A DNA stretch of 64,000 nucleotides from Isoetes taiwanensis (Eukaryota > Streptophyta > Lycopodiopsida > Isoetales > Isoetaceae). Shown piece by piece: positions 34,149-48,576 of this stretch. Under the pieces are notes generated by a model. It ran no database searches. It was given only the letters and a program-made list of their open reading frames with translations, and was not told the origin of the DNA. Within the stretch, counting starts at the first letter, position 1; each line of letters starts with the position of its first letter. The position numbers were made by a program, and so were the translations under genes. The stretch covers positions 2,717,985 to 2,781,984 of the forward strand of contig JAJEKV010000104.1 in the NCBI GenBank assembly GCA_021234155.1, in the 5' to 3' direction.

Positions 34149-37100
34149 TCAACCGGATGATTTGTTAACCATATATAAAGCTAGTATCCCCTAGGAATAA
34201 ACCGACCAAATGACACGGCGTAATCTAGCAAGTCCGCCAACTTGTTATGACAACATCAACTCACTTGGTGGGACTAATTAGGAACTTAATTAACAAAATT
34301 GGGGCAACTTTCTAGAATAGCAGCGTGTATTATATCCTTGGATATTCTTTAGGCGACGGTAATAATACCCAGTTATCGGCGTTCCTCGACTTATAACTTT
34401 AATTATTATTATTTTTTTCCTTTGGTAGATGCCTTGATAACACAATTTCTTCCGGCCTTGCCATCATTCAATCTATACTACATTCATAAGCTTTATCTTA
34501 GACCTTATTCGACGTTATATATGTAATATGTTATAGACATAACTATAATTAACGTTGTCTCTCTCTAGTGTCTAAACCTTGCCTTATCTCAATTCCCAGA
34601 CAAAAGATTTCTTTTCGCCCAACCAACTAGGGACTGCCATGCAGCACCCCTCTAGACCATGGGTAGCTTTAATCCTACCACCCCTCACTACTTCTTCTCA
34701 ATGGTCGTGTTCTTTTTATGGACCATTTTCCCAGACCACGGTACAAACTCCCCCATAATAATCTCAACACTTTGTGCCAAACTTCACCGTCTATATGGAT
34801 GTGATTAATTATCTGTGCCACACGCCTGTCAAAGTGACAACCGTCTACCCTCTTTAGGAGTGTTCTCCCGTATATTCCAATGCCACCCAACCATTGTTGA
34901 TTACTCACCTCCTTCTAGGGTACCTAGATAAGAATAGAATAGAATAGAAGGTCCGAGCAAAATGTTCCAACCATTATTTTAATACCTAAACATCTTTAGG
35001 TTCTGCAAATGAACTTACATATTCCAAAGGATTATATGAATTTCCCAAAGGACAGTACCACCCAAAGACCCCTCAAGATAGGCCTCCTCTATTCAGAGAT
35101 CTTGTGTTCAAGTCTCATGGACGCTACCAATATGGCATGACGTATAAATGCTATCTACCTATCTATCTAAAAAAAAAGGGGGGTCCTTGGTGAACTCAAT
35201 TCACCATGTTGTCCTAAGACATGCAAGTCTTCTCCCCTAAGCCATGCACCAAATCTTTAAAGAGTTCTCCAGCTCTTGCCGCTTTTCAAGCCACAGGTAT
35301 ACCTTTGCATGTTAGCAAAGACTACCCTTCTCTTCTTCAATATGTTTTCTACGTCTATGATATGCCACAGCGTACACATTTCACCCTTTGGCTGTGACCT
35401 TTATTCAGTTAATCCATTTACTCCTTTGCGTATTCATTAATCGTCTTGTGGCTTCTAAGCCGCTACTATATGTTCCTTACATTCTTAACCCACCTATCAT
35501 TGGGGGTTATGATTCAACGTTGTCCTACATCCTAGAAATGCTAGTCATTACATTTCTCCGTCATAATGTTATGCTACTGTTCTGGCATTCCAAATGACTT
35601 AACATTCTCATTTAAGCCATAGTCATGGCCTAAGAGCGGGTGAGCCTTCGTATAAATCATGAATTACCTGAAGTCATCAAGATGCCTGCCTGGTATTTTG
35701 TGAGCCTTTCTACAATTACCTATGTTGAGATAACGGACTTGTATTCATGTTCGAGTCCTATATATCCTAACTTACACTTCCATGTATCCCCTGGCATTCA
35801 CCTCTATGTGACCCAGGTATGGATCATGTGGGAAAGCTAGTCTGAGGTGTCTATGCAAGACACATTCGAACATTTAGCAGGTAACTGCTATTCGCTACTT
35901 ATCCTGAAATTGTACTACTCAGCCCCACTACCTTAAGCTTTATTCGAGTGCCGACTACCACATCATACCCTAGCATGCAACGGATTGACGGTCCTTTGCA
36001 CATTTCAAACGTATCTCCAGATCCTTCATCAGTAACTTTAGGATACGCTCGTCTTTCTCTCCTTGTGTCGCCCCTAGATTGCCTCCCTGAGATGTTATCG
36101 TATGTGTACATGGTATCTACATAATAAACATATCTTTCCATCCCACAATGCTAGAGCTCTGCTCTAACTTAGCTAAACTATAACCGTGGTAGTTCTTTCA
36201 AACAAATCCATCGCCTATGTATCTTTATGATGTGGCTTCGCCACCTATTTCCCAAATGGACAGGGGCCGACTCTATGTTGGACTGGTATATGTTGCCTAT
36301 ATTTTGATAGGGTCTCTAGCTTCAACCATCCCTTTAGTGCCTTATGGTATTTCAGTCGTATACATACACTATGATACCACCCAGGGGATTATGCCATAAT
36401 CAAGGGCTATTACCTCACATCTTGAGCTTTTCTAAAGGCTTCTTTCACTAAGGACCCTTTGCGTCCTCCATATTAACCATGCTTAGTCACATTCTTAAGT
36501 TATCGTGTCAACTTCAAAATCTTGTCGTCTTTGGCTTCCTTATAATGAAGCCGAGGCACTAAAACCTCCTGGTCGTCTAATAGGAAAACCCAATGTTTCG
36601 ATCTTCATTAGTAATTGCCATAACATTATCCGGTTCCTTACACTCTTAAGAGTTTCAAAGTCATAACCTCTAAGGGGTCTATGCCTCAAGGGAACAGATC
36701 CTCCAGCTTCTACTTCAGTACCTATAATTGTTCCCCGCGACTAGGGTAACTCTTAGGATATATGGACTCTTTGGTCTCAGTATAATCTCACTCCTTGTAA
36801 TCTCTACACCTCGTCTTGATTTTTTTATCGGGACTTAGAGTTCCTATGTATTGCCTCTTTCGGTTACCCTAAAAGTATAATCCCCAAAGTCATCGTACTC
36901 CTTCTTTTCTTCCATCGGGAGACGCGATATTTTTATACATCTTTTCATTCCCAAAACCAAATAAATGCTCTCGACTTATAACAATTAAGTAATTCATTGG
37001 TATCTAAAACCTTTGAGTGGCTAAGCTCTCATTATCGTTTATTCCAACACCGTTCCAACCATCCTCGGGATGTTTTTGAATGTAACATCACCGTGTATAT

Positions 37101-39972
37101 GCTAGACTTACTCTAGCTATTCTCATCGATTTAAACTTTTCTCATCTTCCTTAGTACACGTATCTAAGATAGTCAACTCTAACCATTGGGATAGCTTGAA
37201 TGCTTATCTCTGATAAAATATACCTAACCCAATATCTTCATATAAGCATATCATTATGCTTATTCTTTACACCTTGTCAAGTAATGTTTCACTCACCTCG
37301 TACGGCTATTCTTCTATCTTTTAATATGATATACATCTGAATATCACAATTAACATCTTTGATCTCCTCATTAGTGTAGTATGTAATACTACCAAATCCT
37401 TCAAACATCCGAAACCACTACGTTGTTATTATGAGATATAAGTGTGCACCAACCCTAACTCTACACTCATATGTAATTCGTTGACGTAGCCACCTAGTCG
37501 CTTGTACTATATATGCTGTGGTTTTCACATCACACCTTCTAGACTCTATAGCCTTAGGTTGCCTTGGTCCTCATGCTCTAGTCATAAATTCCACAGGGGC
37601 AAATGCCAACCTAAGTTCCTTGTGGACATGTTTCATCTCTAGTATAAGAACTCTTATCTTCATTACTTCCGTATTCATATGGAATGTGAACTAAAAGTTC
37701 TCGTATATATCCTATCTTCTTTTAGTTATGTTTTACTATTAAATGGTCATAGTACACATATACCAACGCGGAGTTACTCCTCGGAATACACACACGATAC
37801 CAAGTCCAGAACACATCCTCCTTGATGAGATGTTCATTGGCCTACCTTGTTCATACTCCAGACTTTGGTACATTCAACGTGTCATTCTAAACTCTCTATA
37901 TTTGAAACGTTGTTTACAACAACTTTCAAACACCTCTTGTCTCCCACTTGTCGTGTGGGTACATTTCTTGCCTTCCTAATGTATCATTAGTTGAAGGTCA
38001 ACTTTCCTTCATAGTCTGGCTTCACCAAAGATCCAACATACCTTGCAGCTTTTTGATGGTTGCACCTGTTCCTACCAATTGTCGTCTTCTCTTGACCTTG
38101 TGTGGCGTACGTTCCACACTATTGTCCAGTCTGCTATACGGCATCTCGATGCTCCCAGCAGACATCAGAAGTGTCCATTTCCTTAATTTATATCCTTCGT
38201 AATGGTCATGCATTAGACCAACATCATTAAGCGTATCCAAGTGACTATGTCGTCATCTTAACGCACACCTTGGGAACATCAATCTCCTTACGAAACGCAA
38301 CGTATGCGTAATTTCACAATCCGTAGCTTATGGATCCGCATCCTCCTACGATATTATTCTCTACCTTTCCCCGGAGCATACCTCCATTCAAGTGGCAATA
38401 GCTATAAAATGTTGGCTCGACATTCTATGCCTTCACCATCATGGTCCAAACCTACACTTCTAAAGTCAACTTCCTTTCATGAGCTGGGTATTTATAATCC
38501 AGTTTTCCACCTTACTATAGTACCTCTTTAACGTGGTCTACGGTAGATAATCATAAACCACTTCTCCATCAGATATATGGTGCAGTGGCAACATATATGC
38601 CACATAGTAAATTCATCCTCGTAATTATTAGGTCCAGTGTTTCAATCACATAATAACCATCGTCAAACCAATTTCTCGAGTAACCATCCAAAATAAGGGT
38701 ACTTTAACACTCCTTATTCCCAACATTCAGCACTTTTACTTAGAGCCCAGCACCTGCTCAGTCATCGCCATACAACAGGCTCAGGACAGACCAGGCATGC
38801 TTTCGATGCTTCCGCCGTGGACACCATAGTCGCAACTGGCCTTCTGTGATACATGACGATTGCATAGCCATAGCACTGCCGGATACCGACCGGGGCGGTA
38901 CCAATTACGTCGAATATATATATGTCGGCTGTACCTGTGCCCTGTAAATATAGCAGTGTCTGTATGTGTGATAAATTTACGAAAATAGCAATAGGATAAA
39001 TAAGTAATTCAAATGTAAGGATATCAGGACGTCTGGTAAATCTATAAACATAGCTAATGAATTAATAGGTGTCCTCATATAACTGTAATCTATGCTAAAG
39101 ATAGTGAGTGTAAGTGTGGAAACGTTAAAGATAATCGAAAGGAGCAAGCTACTTAAAAACACAATATAATCAAATATAATAGAAGCAGATAATTATGTAT
39201 GTCTTACACAAACTCCTAAGGGAATGACGAGACTTAGATAATGTTATAACAAGGTTATGAATAATAAATGAAGAACGCCCCATGCAGAATTAATATTAAA
39301 GTATATAGGTCAAAATGGCAAAATACAAAGACAATATATAATACTATTAAAGGGTAACTATAAATGTCGGGGCATCTAAACACTCACGATAGCAATATAT
39401 GAGTTGTTAAAATTGTAACCAAATAGAAAACAAAATTTAGATGCAAAATTACATTAAGCCCGGGTTGTAATAAAATCACTTGCAAAGTGAAGGGAGAATA
39501 TAATAGATATATACACAGAAGTTAATATGATTAGAATGATTTTCTACTAAACAGTGCGAGGTTAATAACTCTGTATTATAATATAACAACAAATAGAAGT
39601 TCTTTATATCTATACTGTCTTTTAATATATAATCAGAGGTTACTGTATGTATAGAAAGAATGATTTCTAAAATAGATAGACTGTGAACTCGACACCACGA
39701 ATGAAACAGTGAGACTTCCACAAACCTTGACTGTTCACTTTTGACAGTCCTAACCGATGATCATCTCTGATCTATACCTCTACCTCTTATATTCCAGAAT
39801 TATAAATTGCACATTACAAGTCATTTCAAACTTAATCACTTTGAACATGACAACGCCCTCGTGTAACTTATAATCTCACGCTATCTCTTTAAGGAGGGGG
39901 GGACTTCCTTCCAATGTATGATGTGTTTGCCCCGCAACAAGAGTAGTCTTCATCGAGGGAAGCATCATTTTT

Positions 39973-39985
39973 AAGGTGGGGAGAA
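39973..39985 (+). other. Polypurine tract before LTR2
   Basis: AAGGTGGGGAGAA directly precedes TGTGACG of LTR2. Confidence 0.85.
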
Positions 39986-41707
39986 TGTGACGTTCCACAT
40001 ATTTATACGCATATTTAAGTATAAATACATGACACGTCACTATGAATAATTAATGGCACATTAATTATTCATAAGCTAAGGTTAGCTATGTTAATAATTA
40101 AATTATAAAGGTGGAAACCTAACCAAAACCCTAATTCGAATTTAGGGCTTAACCTAATATTAAAAAGGGCTAAAATACCAAATTAGCTAATATTAACCAA
40201 CCTAAAGTCGCCACCTGGCCCAAATCGATTGGGCAAGGTAGAGTTTCCAATTTGGGACACCCAAATTGGGGGTTGCACCCCAATTTGCCCCAATTCGATT
40301 TGGGGCAATTGGAGATGGAGGAGGAGATGCTGCCCAACCCTGAGAGGCTATTCGACCATGTTCCAGCCAGAAGGATGGCGACCCAGAGGGATCATGGAGC
40401 TAGCTATGGTTCCGGGTTTCCAATTGGGGACACCCAAATTGGGGCTTTTGTGCCCCAACTCGAATTAGGAGCAATTGGAGATGGAGGAGGAGAAGCAGCC
40501 GCCAAGCGCCCTTCTGTTAGTCGAGATGGAGTGGCCCAAGACCGATTTGAGGGTTAGTCAGTAGGTTACCTTGTTGATTTATAGCATAGCGCCTCTCTGT
40601 GGTGTGTTCTTTCTCTGTTTTCTCTGTGGTTTACCTGTTAGGCTAACCCTTGATTGATATGGTGAGTATTCTTATCTCTAGTCTCTGTATGTGCTTTGGT
40701 TGATGGTTTAATTGTTCTTTGCTTAGTTAGCACTCCAGAGAGGGGATTACGGGGGGTAGAGACCTCTGAGCCCATGTATTGTAGTATGCTCCTAGATAGA
40801 GCCCTGTATTATTCCCATTAGATGCGGCCTGTGTACAAGAGACCACCGGATCATAGATGCTATGGATTGGCTTAGCACCAGAGAAGGGACACAGTGGTGA
40901 AGTGGGGGTGGGGTCTTGCACGAACATAAAAGGCTCCTGAGACTCCTACAGTGGGCTAGGCCCGATAGCCGGTCACGTAGAGGGCCGGGTATGGGTCTGA
41001 CACTCCCTGGGTGTAGAGGTGTGACCCGTATGGGGCACCTTGCACTTTGAGTAGATTTAGGGTGAGTAAGTCGGGTACGGATGCGGGGGTCGCTGATGCG
41101 GCACGTATTCTCTAGCTCACCCATGGAACCACTGTGATCCTGGAAGGGGACGCTTCCCCGACCTGCCTCATCGGACCGGGGCGTCATGAACCCTGGAGTA
41201 GGCTCGTAGGGTGATACCTTGAGTCTGCGTCTCCGGAAGGCTATAGCGAAGCCATAGCGTGAATCGACCCATCTGCAAAGTGTGCACAGGAGGGGCGGAT
41301 GGAGTGGACAACCCTAGCCGATGTTCTATGCCAGCCAACGCCAGGTTATACTTCCGTCTGCTGATCTCTTGAGACCGAGCCGTCAGTCCATCCTCACAAG
41401 AGTCTGAGCCGGGGTAGAACCGCGGGTTTGGGTGTTTTCCTTAGTATTAGATGCATATTCTTTGCCGTTGGTATTTGGATGGATGTGCCACCCTTCGTGG
41501 TGGTTATTTATATATGATTTATGTTCGGTGCTAACATGTATTCACGCTGTGGGCCGAATGACCCCTCCGTGTCCTTCACTTGAGCATCTTCTTATAGATG
41601 GCCCGAGTTAGACGGAGGGCCCTGCTCATGGCGAGATGGTTGCCATGGGAGGGGAAAGTCCCCGTATGTATACGGCCGGGGGTCGTATATATTCAGGGAG
41701 CGTCACA
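39986..41707 (+). repeat. LTR2 (central LTR) of the tandem LARD
   Basis: Both ends are intact (TGTGACG...CGTCACA). It lacks about 29 bp (around 41548, the segment with CGACGTAGGAGCCCCATTG) that LTR1 and LTR3 keep. Confidence 0.92.
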
Positions 41708-41708
41708 G

Positions 41709-41721
41709 TGGTATCAGAGCC
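41709..41721 (+). other. Primer-binding site (initiator-Met tRNA)
   Basis: TGGTATCAGAGCC begins two bases after the CACA end of LTR2. This is the standard plant LTR-retrotransposon primer site complementary to the 3' end of initiator methionine tRNA. Confidence 0.92.
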
Positions 41722-42182
41722 ATGACTTTGGTTGACCGGAATCATAGCACTGACCAAATCTCTAACCCGTTAGTTCGGTAGTTAAGTAGGAGCTAAGCTA
41801 GTTGGACTGCCTGACTTTTCGGTGATTTAATCTTGTGCTAGGTTGATGTAAGAAAATGTTGAGTTTTAGGAAGTTTAGGGCGATTTTGGAGGAAAAAGTT
41901 GTGACTGGAGGACCCAAGTTGGAAGGGCTATAACTTTTTGTAGGCAGTTCGGATGAAGGCGAAAATGGTTCCAATGGATCGGGCACCTCCCAAATACCCC
42001 CTAAGGCGTCTCTCGAGGTCAAAAAGACAACAGTCGCCCGAAAAATCGAAAGGGGGCTGCTGTCCCCTGAGGTGTTTATTTCAAAAGTTAAGGTCATAAT
42101 AAGGTAAGAAGCGCCCCATACGGTCCGCCCATAAAAAATCTGGCGTTTTTTTTTTTTTTTTTAAAGTTTCCTTTTTGCGCCC

Positions 42183-42398
42183 GCGTTTTGAACCCGTGAC
42201 CTCCCGCTTTCAATCCAACACTCTTTCCATCTTGCCAACTCTCTTTACATGAGATATATATGTTTTATCCCTTTGTTATACATATCCAATGTTCTGTTTT
42301 ATCTACCTAGCAGTTCTTTTAAGCAAAAGGCACATCATGGGATTGAAACCTGACCTTTTGCACCCAAGCCAACACCTTTACCAATGAGCCAACTTCTT
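42183..42398 (-). repeat. Two tRNA-like pol III box pairs, copy 2
   Basis: Same boxes as in copy 1: GGTTCAAAAC at 42185-42194 with its A-box near 42227-42240, and GGTTTCAATCC at 42340-42350 with GTTGGCTCATTGG at 42381-42393. Confidence 0.6.
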
Positions 42399-42508
42399 TG
42401 TTGAACAAAAATAATCCTTTTTTCTAGTATTTGTAGCGCATCTATTCCATATTTAAATTAGAGACGTGCCTTTGGTAAACCCACGTTGTGGAGGCGACAA
42501 CTCCACCA

Positions 42509-42720
42509 GAGCAAGCTCTCCCGCCATAGCCGCCGGAGCAAGCTCTCCCGCCATAGCCGCCGGAGCAAGCTCTCCCGCCATAGCCGCCAGAGCAAGCTCT
42601 CTCGCCATAGCTGCCGGAGAAAGCTCTCTCGCCATAGCCGCCGGAGCAAGCTCCCTTGCCATAGCCGCCGGAGTAAGCAGTCTTGCCATAGCCACGGGAG
42701 TCGACCTCTCTCTGCCATAG
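42509..42720 (+). repeat. 27-bp minisatellite in LARD copy 2 (about 8 units)
   Basis: Same array as in copy 1 but without the unit carrying GGAGCTAGCTCTTCC, so unit number changed after the two copies arose. Confidence 0.92.
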
Positions 42721-45700
42721 TCAACCGGATGACTGTTAACCATATATAAAGCTAGTATCCCCCTAGGAATAAACCGACCAAATGACACGACGTAATCTAG
42801 CAAGTCCGGCCAACTTGTTATGACAACATCAACTCACTTGGTGGGACTAATTCCGGAACTTAATTAACAACGACAGGGCAACTTTCTAGAATAGCAGCGT
42901 GTATTATATCCTTGGATATTCTTTAGGCGACGGTAATAATACCCAGTTATCGGCATTCCTCGACTTATAACTTTAATTATTATTATTTTTTTCCTTTGGT
43001 AGATGCCTTGATAACACAATTTCTTCCGGCCTTGCCATCATTCAATCTATACTACATTCATAAGCTTTATCTTAGACCTTATTCGACGTTATATACGTAA
43101 TATGTTATAGACATAACTATAATTAACGTTGTCTCTCTCTAGTGTCTAAACCTTGCCTTATCTCAATTCCCAGACAAAAGATTTCTTTTCGCCCAACCAA
43201 CTAGGGACTGCCATGCAGCACCCCTCTAGACCATGGGTAGCTTTAATCCTACCACCCCTCACTACTTCTTCTCAATGGTCGTGTTCTTTTTATGGACCAT
43301 TTTCCCAGACCACGGTACAAACTCCCCCATAATAATCTCAACACTTTGTGCCAAACTTCACCGTCTATATGGATGTGATTAATTATCTGTGCCACACGCC
43401 TGTCAAAGTGACAACCGTCTACCCTCTTTAGGAGTGTTCTCCCGTATATTCCAATGCCACCCAACCATTGTTGATTACTCACCTCCTTCTAGGGTACCTA
43501 GATAAGAATAGAATAGAATAGAAGGTCCGAGCAAAATGTTCCAACCATTATTTTAATACCTAAACATCTTTAGGTTCTGCAAATGAACTTACATATTCCA
43601 AAGGATTATATGAATTTCCCAAAGGACAGTACCACCCAAAGACCCCTCAAGATAGGCCTCCTCTATTCAGAGATCTTGTGTTCAAGTCTCATGGACGCTA
43701 CCAATATGGCATGACGTATAAATGCTATCTACCTATCTATCTATAAAAAAAAAAGGGGGGGGGTCCTTGGTGAACTCAATTCACCATGTTGTCCTAAGAC
43801 ATGCAAGTCTTCTCCCCTAAGCCATGCACCAAATCTTTAAAGAGTTCTCCAGCTCTTGCCGCTTTTCAAGCCACAGGTATACCTTTGCATGTTAGCAAAG
43901 ACTACCCTTCTCTTCTTCAATATGTTTTCTACGTCTATGATATGCCACAGCGTACACATTTCACCCTTTGGCTGTGACCTTTATTCAGTTAATCCATTTA
44001 CTCCTTTGCGTATTCATTAATCGTCTTGTGGCTTCTAAGCCGCTACTATATGTTCCTTACATTCTTAACCCACCTATCATTGGGGGTTATGATTCAACGT
44101 TGTCCTACATCCTAGAAATGCTAGTCATTACATTTCTCGTCATAATGTTATGCTACTGTTGCTCGCATTCCAAATGACTTAACATTCTCATTTAAGCCAT
44201 AGTCATGGCCTAAGAGCGGGTGAGCCTCAGATAAATCATGAATTACACGAAGTCATCAAGATGCCACGCCGGTATTTTGTGAGCCTTTCTACAATTACCT
44301 ATGTTGAGATAACGGACTTGTATTCATGTTCGAGTCCTATATATCCTAACTTACACTTCCATGTATCCCCTGGCATTCACCTCTATGTGACCCAGGTATG
44401 GATCATGTGGGAAAGCTAGTCTGAGGTGTCTATGCAAGACACATTCGAACATTTAGCAGGTAACTGCTATTCGCTACTTATCCTGAAATTGTACTACTCA
44501 GCCCCACTACCTTAAGCTTTATTCGAGTGCCGACTACCACATCATACCCTAGCATGCAACGGATTGACGGTCCTTTGCACATTTCAAACGTATCTCCAGA
44601 TCCTTCATCAGTAACTTTAGGATACGCTCGTCTTTCTCTCCTTGTGTCGCCCCCTAGATTGCCTCCCTGAGATGTTATCGTATGTGTACATGGTATCTAC
44701 ATAATAAACATATCTTTCCATCCCACAATGCTAGAGCTCTGCTCTAACTTAGCTAAACTATAACCGTGGTAGTTCTTTCAAACAAATCCATCGCCTATGT
44801 ATCTTTATGATGTGGCTTCGCCACCTATTTCCCAAATGGACAGGGGCCGACTCTATGTTGGACTGGTATATGTTGCCTATATTTTGATAGGGTCTCTAGC
44901 TTCAACCATCCCTTTAGTGCCTTATGGTATTTCAGTCGTATACATACACTATGATACCACCCAGGGGATTATGCCATAATTCCGAAGGGCTATTACCTCA
45001 CATGCAGAGCTTTTCTAAAGGCTTCTTTCACTAAGGACCCTTTGCGTCCTCCATATTAACCATGCTTAGTCACATTCTTAAGTTATCGTGTCAACTTCAA
45101 AATCTTGTCGTCTTTGGCTTCCTTATAATGAAGCCGAGGCACTAAAACCTCCTGGTCGTCTAATAGGAAAACCCAATGTTTCGATCTTCATTAGTAATTG
45201 CCATAACATTATCCGGTTCCTTACACTCTTAAGAGTTTCAAAGTCATAACCTCTAAGGGGTCTATGCCTCAAGGGAACAGATCCTCCAGCTTCTACTTCA
45301 GTACCTATAATTGTTCCCCGCGACTAGGGTAACTCTTAGGATATATGGACTACTGGTCTGTATAATCTCACTCCTTGTAATCTCTACACCTCGTCTTGAT
45401 TTTTTTTATCGGGACTTAGAGTTCCTATGTATTGCCTCTTCTCGGTTACCCCTAAAAGTATAATCCCCAAAGTCATCGTACTCCTTCTTTTCTTCCATCG
45501 GGGGGACGCGATATTTTTATACATCTTTTCATTCCCAAAACCAAATAAATGCTCTCAGCTTATAACAATTAAGTAATTCATTGGTATCTAAAACCTTTGA
45601 GTGGCTAAGCTCTCATTATCGTTTATTCCAACACCGTTCCAACCATCCTCGGGATGTTTTTGAATGTAACATCACCGTATATGCTAGACTTACTCTAGCT

Positions 45701-48563
45701 ATTCTCACTGATTTAAACTTTTCTCATCTTCCTTAGTACACGTATCTAAGATAGTCAACTCTAACCATTGGGATAGCTTGAATGCTTATCTCTGATAAAA
45801 TATACCTAACCCAATATCTTCATATAAGCATATCATTATGCTTATTCTTTACACCTTGTCAAGTAATGTTTCACTCACCTCGTACGGCTATTCTTCTATC
45901 TTTTAATATGATATACATCTGAATATCACAATTAACATCTTTGATCTCCTCATTAGTGTAGTATGTAATACTACCAAATCCTTCAAACATCCGAAACCAC
46001 TACGTTGTTATTATGAGATATAAGTGTGCACCAACCCTAACTCTACACTCATATGTAATTCGTTGACGTAGCCACCTAGCTGCTTGTACTATATATGCTG
46101 TGGTTTTCACATCATACCTTCTAGACTCTATAGCCTTAGGTTGCCTTGGTCCTCACGCTCTAGTCATAAATTCCACAGGGGCAAATGCCAACCTAAGTTC
46201 CTTGTGGACATGTTTCATCTCTAGTATAAGAACTCTTATCTTCATTACTTCCGTATTCATATGGAATGTGAACTAAAAGTTCTCGTATATATCCTATCTT
46301 CTTTTAGTTATGTTTTACTATTAAATGGTCATAGTACACATATACCAACGCGGAGTTACTCCTCGGAATACACACACGATACCAAGTCCAGAACACATCC
46401 TCCTTGATGAGATGTTCATTGGGCGCCTACCTTGTTCATACTCCAGACTTTGGTACATTCAACGTGTCATTCTAAACTCTCTATATTTGAAACGTTGTTT
46501 ACAACAACTTTCAAACACCTCTTGTCTCCCACTTGTCGTGTGGGTACATTTCTTGCCTTCCTAATGTATCATTAGTTGAAGGTCAACTTTCCTTCATAGT
46601 CTGGCTTCACCAAAGATCCAACATACCTTGCAGCTTTTTGATGGTTGCACCTGTTCCTACCAATTGTCGTCTTCTCTTGACCTTGTGTGGCGTACGTTCC
46701 ACACTATTGTCCAGTCTGCTATACGGCATCTCGATGCTCCCAGCAGACATCAGAAGTGTCCATTTCCTTAATTTATATCCTTCGTAATGGTCATGCATTA
46801 GACCAACATCATTAAGCGTATCCAAGTGACTATGTCGTCATCTTAACGCACACCTTGGGAACATCAATCTCCTTATTTAAACGCATAACGTATCGTAATT
46901 TCACAATCCGTAGCTTATGGATCCGCATCCTCATACGATATTATTCTCTACCTTTCCCCGGAGCATACCTCCATTCAAGTGGCAATAGCTATAAAATGTT
47001 GGCTCGACATTCTATGCCTTCACCATCATGGTCGAAACCTACACTTCTAAAGTCATCTCCCTTTCATGAGCTGGGTATTTATAATCCAGTTTTCCACCTT
47101 ACTATAGTACCTCTTTAACGTGGTCTACGGTAGATAATCATAAACCACTTCTCCATCAGATATATGGTGCAGTGGCAACATATATGCCACATAGTAAATT
47201 CATCCTCGTAATTATTAGGTCCAGTGTTTCAATCACATAATAACCATCGTCAAACCAATTTCTCGAGTAACCATCCAAAATAAGGGTACTTTAACACTCC
47301 TTATTCCCAACATTCAGCACTTTTACTTCGAATAAGAGCCCAGCACCTGCTCAGTCATCGCCATATAACAGGCTCAGGACAGACCAGGCATGCTTTCGAT
47401 GCTTCCGCCGTGGACACCATAGTCGCAACTGGCCTTCTGTGATACAGGACGATTGCATAGCCATAGCACTGCCGGATACCGACCGGGGCGGTACCAATTA
47501 CGTCGAATATATATATGTCGGCTGTACCTGTGCCCTGTAAATATAGCAGTGTCTGTATGTGTGATAAATTTACGAAAATAGCAATAGGATAAATAAGTAA
47601 TTCAAATGTAAGGATATCAGGACGTCTGGTAAATCTATAAACATAGCTAATGAATTAATAGGTGTCCTCATATAACTGTAATCTATGCTAAAGATAGTGA
47701 GTGTAAGTGTGGAAACGTTAAAGATAATCGAAAGGAGCAAGCTACTTAAAAACACAATATAATCAAATATAATAGAAGCAGATAATTATGTATGTCTTAC
47801 ACAAACTCCTAAGGGAATGACGAGACTTAGATAATGTTATAACAAGGTTATGAATAATAAATGAAGAACGTCTGTCTGTAATTAATATTAAAGTATATAG
47901 GTCAAAATGGCAAATACAGTACAATATATAATACTATTAAAGGGTAACTATAAATGTCAGGGGCATCTAAACACTCACGATAGCAATATATGAGTTGTTA
48001 AAATTGTAACCAAATAGAAAAACAAAATTTAGATGCAAAATTACATTAAGCCTGGCTGTAATAAAATCACTTGCAAAGTGAAGGGAGAATATAATAGATA
48101 TATACACAGAAGTTAATATGATTAGAATGATTTTCTACTAAACAGTGCGAGGTTAATAACTCTGTATTATAATATAACAACAAATAGAAGTTCTTTATAT
48201 CTATACCTGTCTTTAATATATAATCAGTTACCTGTATGTATAGAAAGAATGATTTCTAAAATAGATAGGCGTGAACTTCGACACCACGAATGAAACAATT
48301 GAGACTTCCACAAACCTTGATTTGTTCACTTTTGATGGTCCCTAACCGATGATCATCTCTGATCTATACCTCTACCTCTTATATTCCAGAATTATAAATT
48401 GCACATTACAAGTCATTTCAAACTTAATCACTTTGAACATGACAACGTCTGTGTAACTTATAATCTCACGCTATCTCTTTAAGGAGGGGGGGACTTCCTT
48501 CCAATGTATGATGTGTTGCCCTGCAACAAGAGTAGTCTTCATGCTGAGGACAGCATCATTTTT

Positions 48564-48576
48564 AAGGTGGGGAGAA
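48564..48576 (+). other. Polypurine tract before LTR3
   Basis: AAGGTGGGGAGAA directly precedes TGTGACG of LTR3. Confidence 0.85.

Larger units (their letters stand above)
33105..39985 (+). other. LARD internal region, copy 1 (non-coding)
   Basis: After a damaged primer-binding site (TGGTATCGAGCC, 33109-33120) come about 800 bp of ordinary composition, then tRNA-like boxes, a minisatellite, and some 4.5 kb (34.2-38.7 kb) rich in C and T on this strand. The last kilobase is AT-rich. The longest frames are below 100 codons, apart from those made by the minisatellite. Identical small frames in copy 2 reflect the duplication, not selection. Confidence 0.8.
41708..48576 (+). other. LARD internal region, copy 2 (non-coding)
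   Basis: Nearly identical to copy 1, including all small frames. Differences are mostly short indels in GC-rich or homopolymer spots (for example around 42000-42160, 44228-44270, 47868-47890). The minisatellite has one unit fewer. Confidence 0.85.

Noticed and set aside
34928-34952. GAATAGAATAG repeat in the LARD (also 43508-43530) as a LINE family A tail
   Set aside because: None of the family A 3' UTR sequence adjoins it; it is probably an independent microsatellite.
33860-42803. Alanine/serine-rich open frames over the minisatellites (both strands)
   Set aside because: Any 27-bp repeat without stops yields such frames. All three readings are open in places and none has a start context or neighbour suggesting a gene.
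34675-46825. Small minus- and plus-strand frames shared by both LARD internal regions (for example 34675-34908 and 43249-43482)
   Set aside because: Shared only because the units are near-identical copies; no domain was recognised and frames are short.
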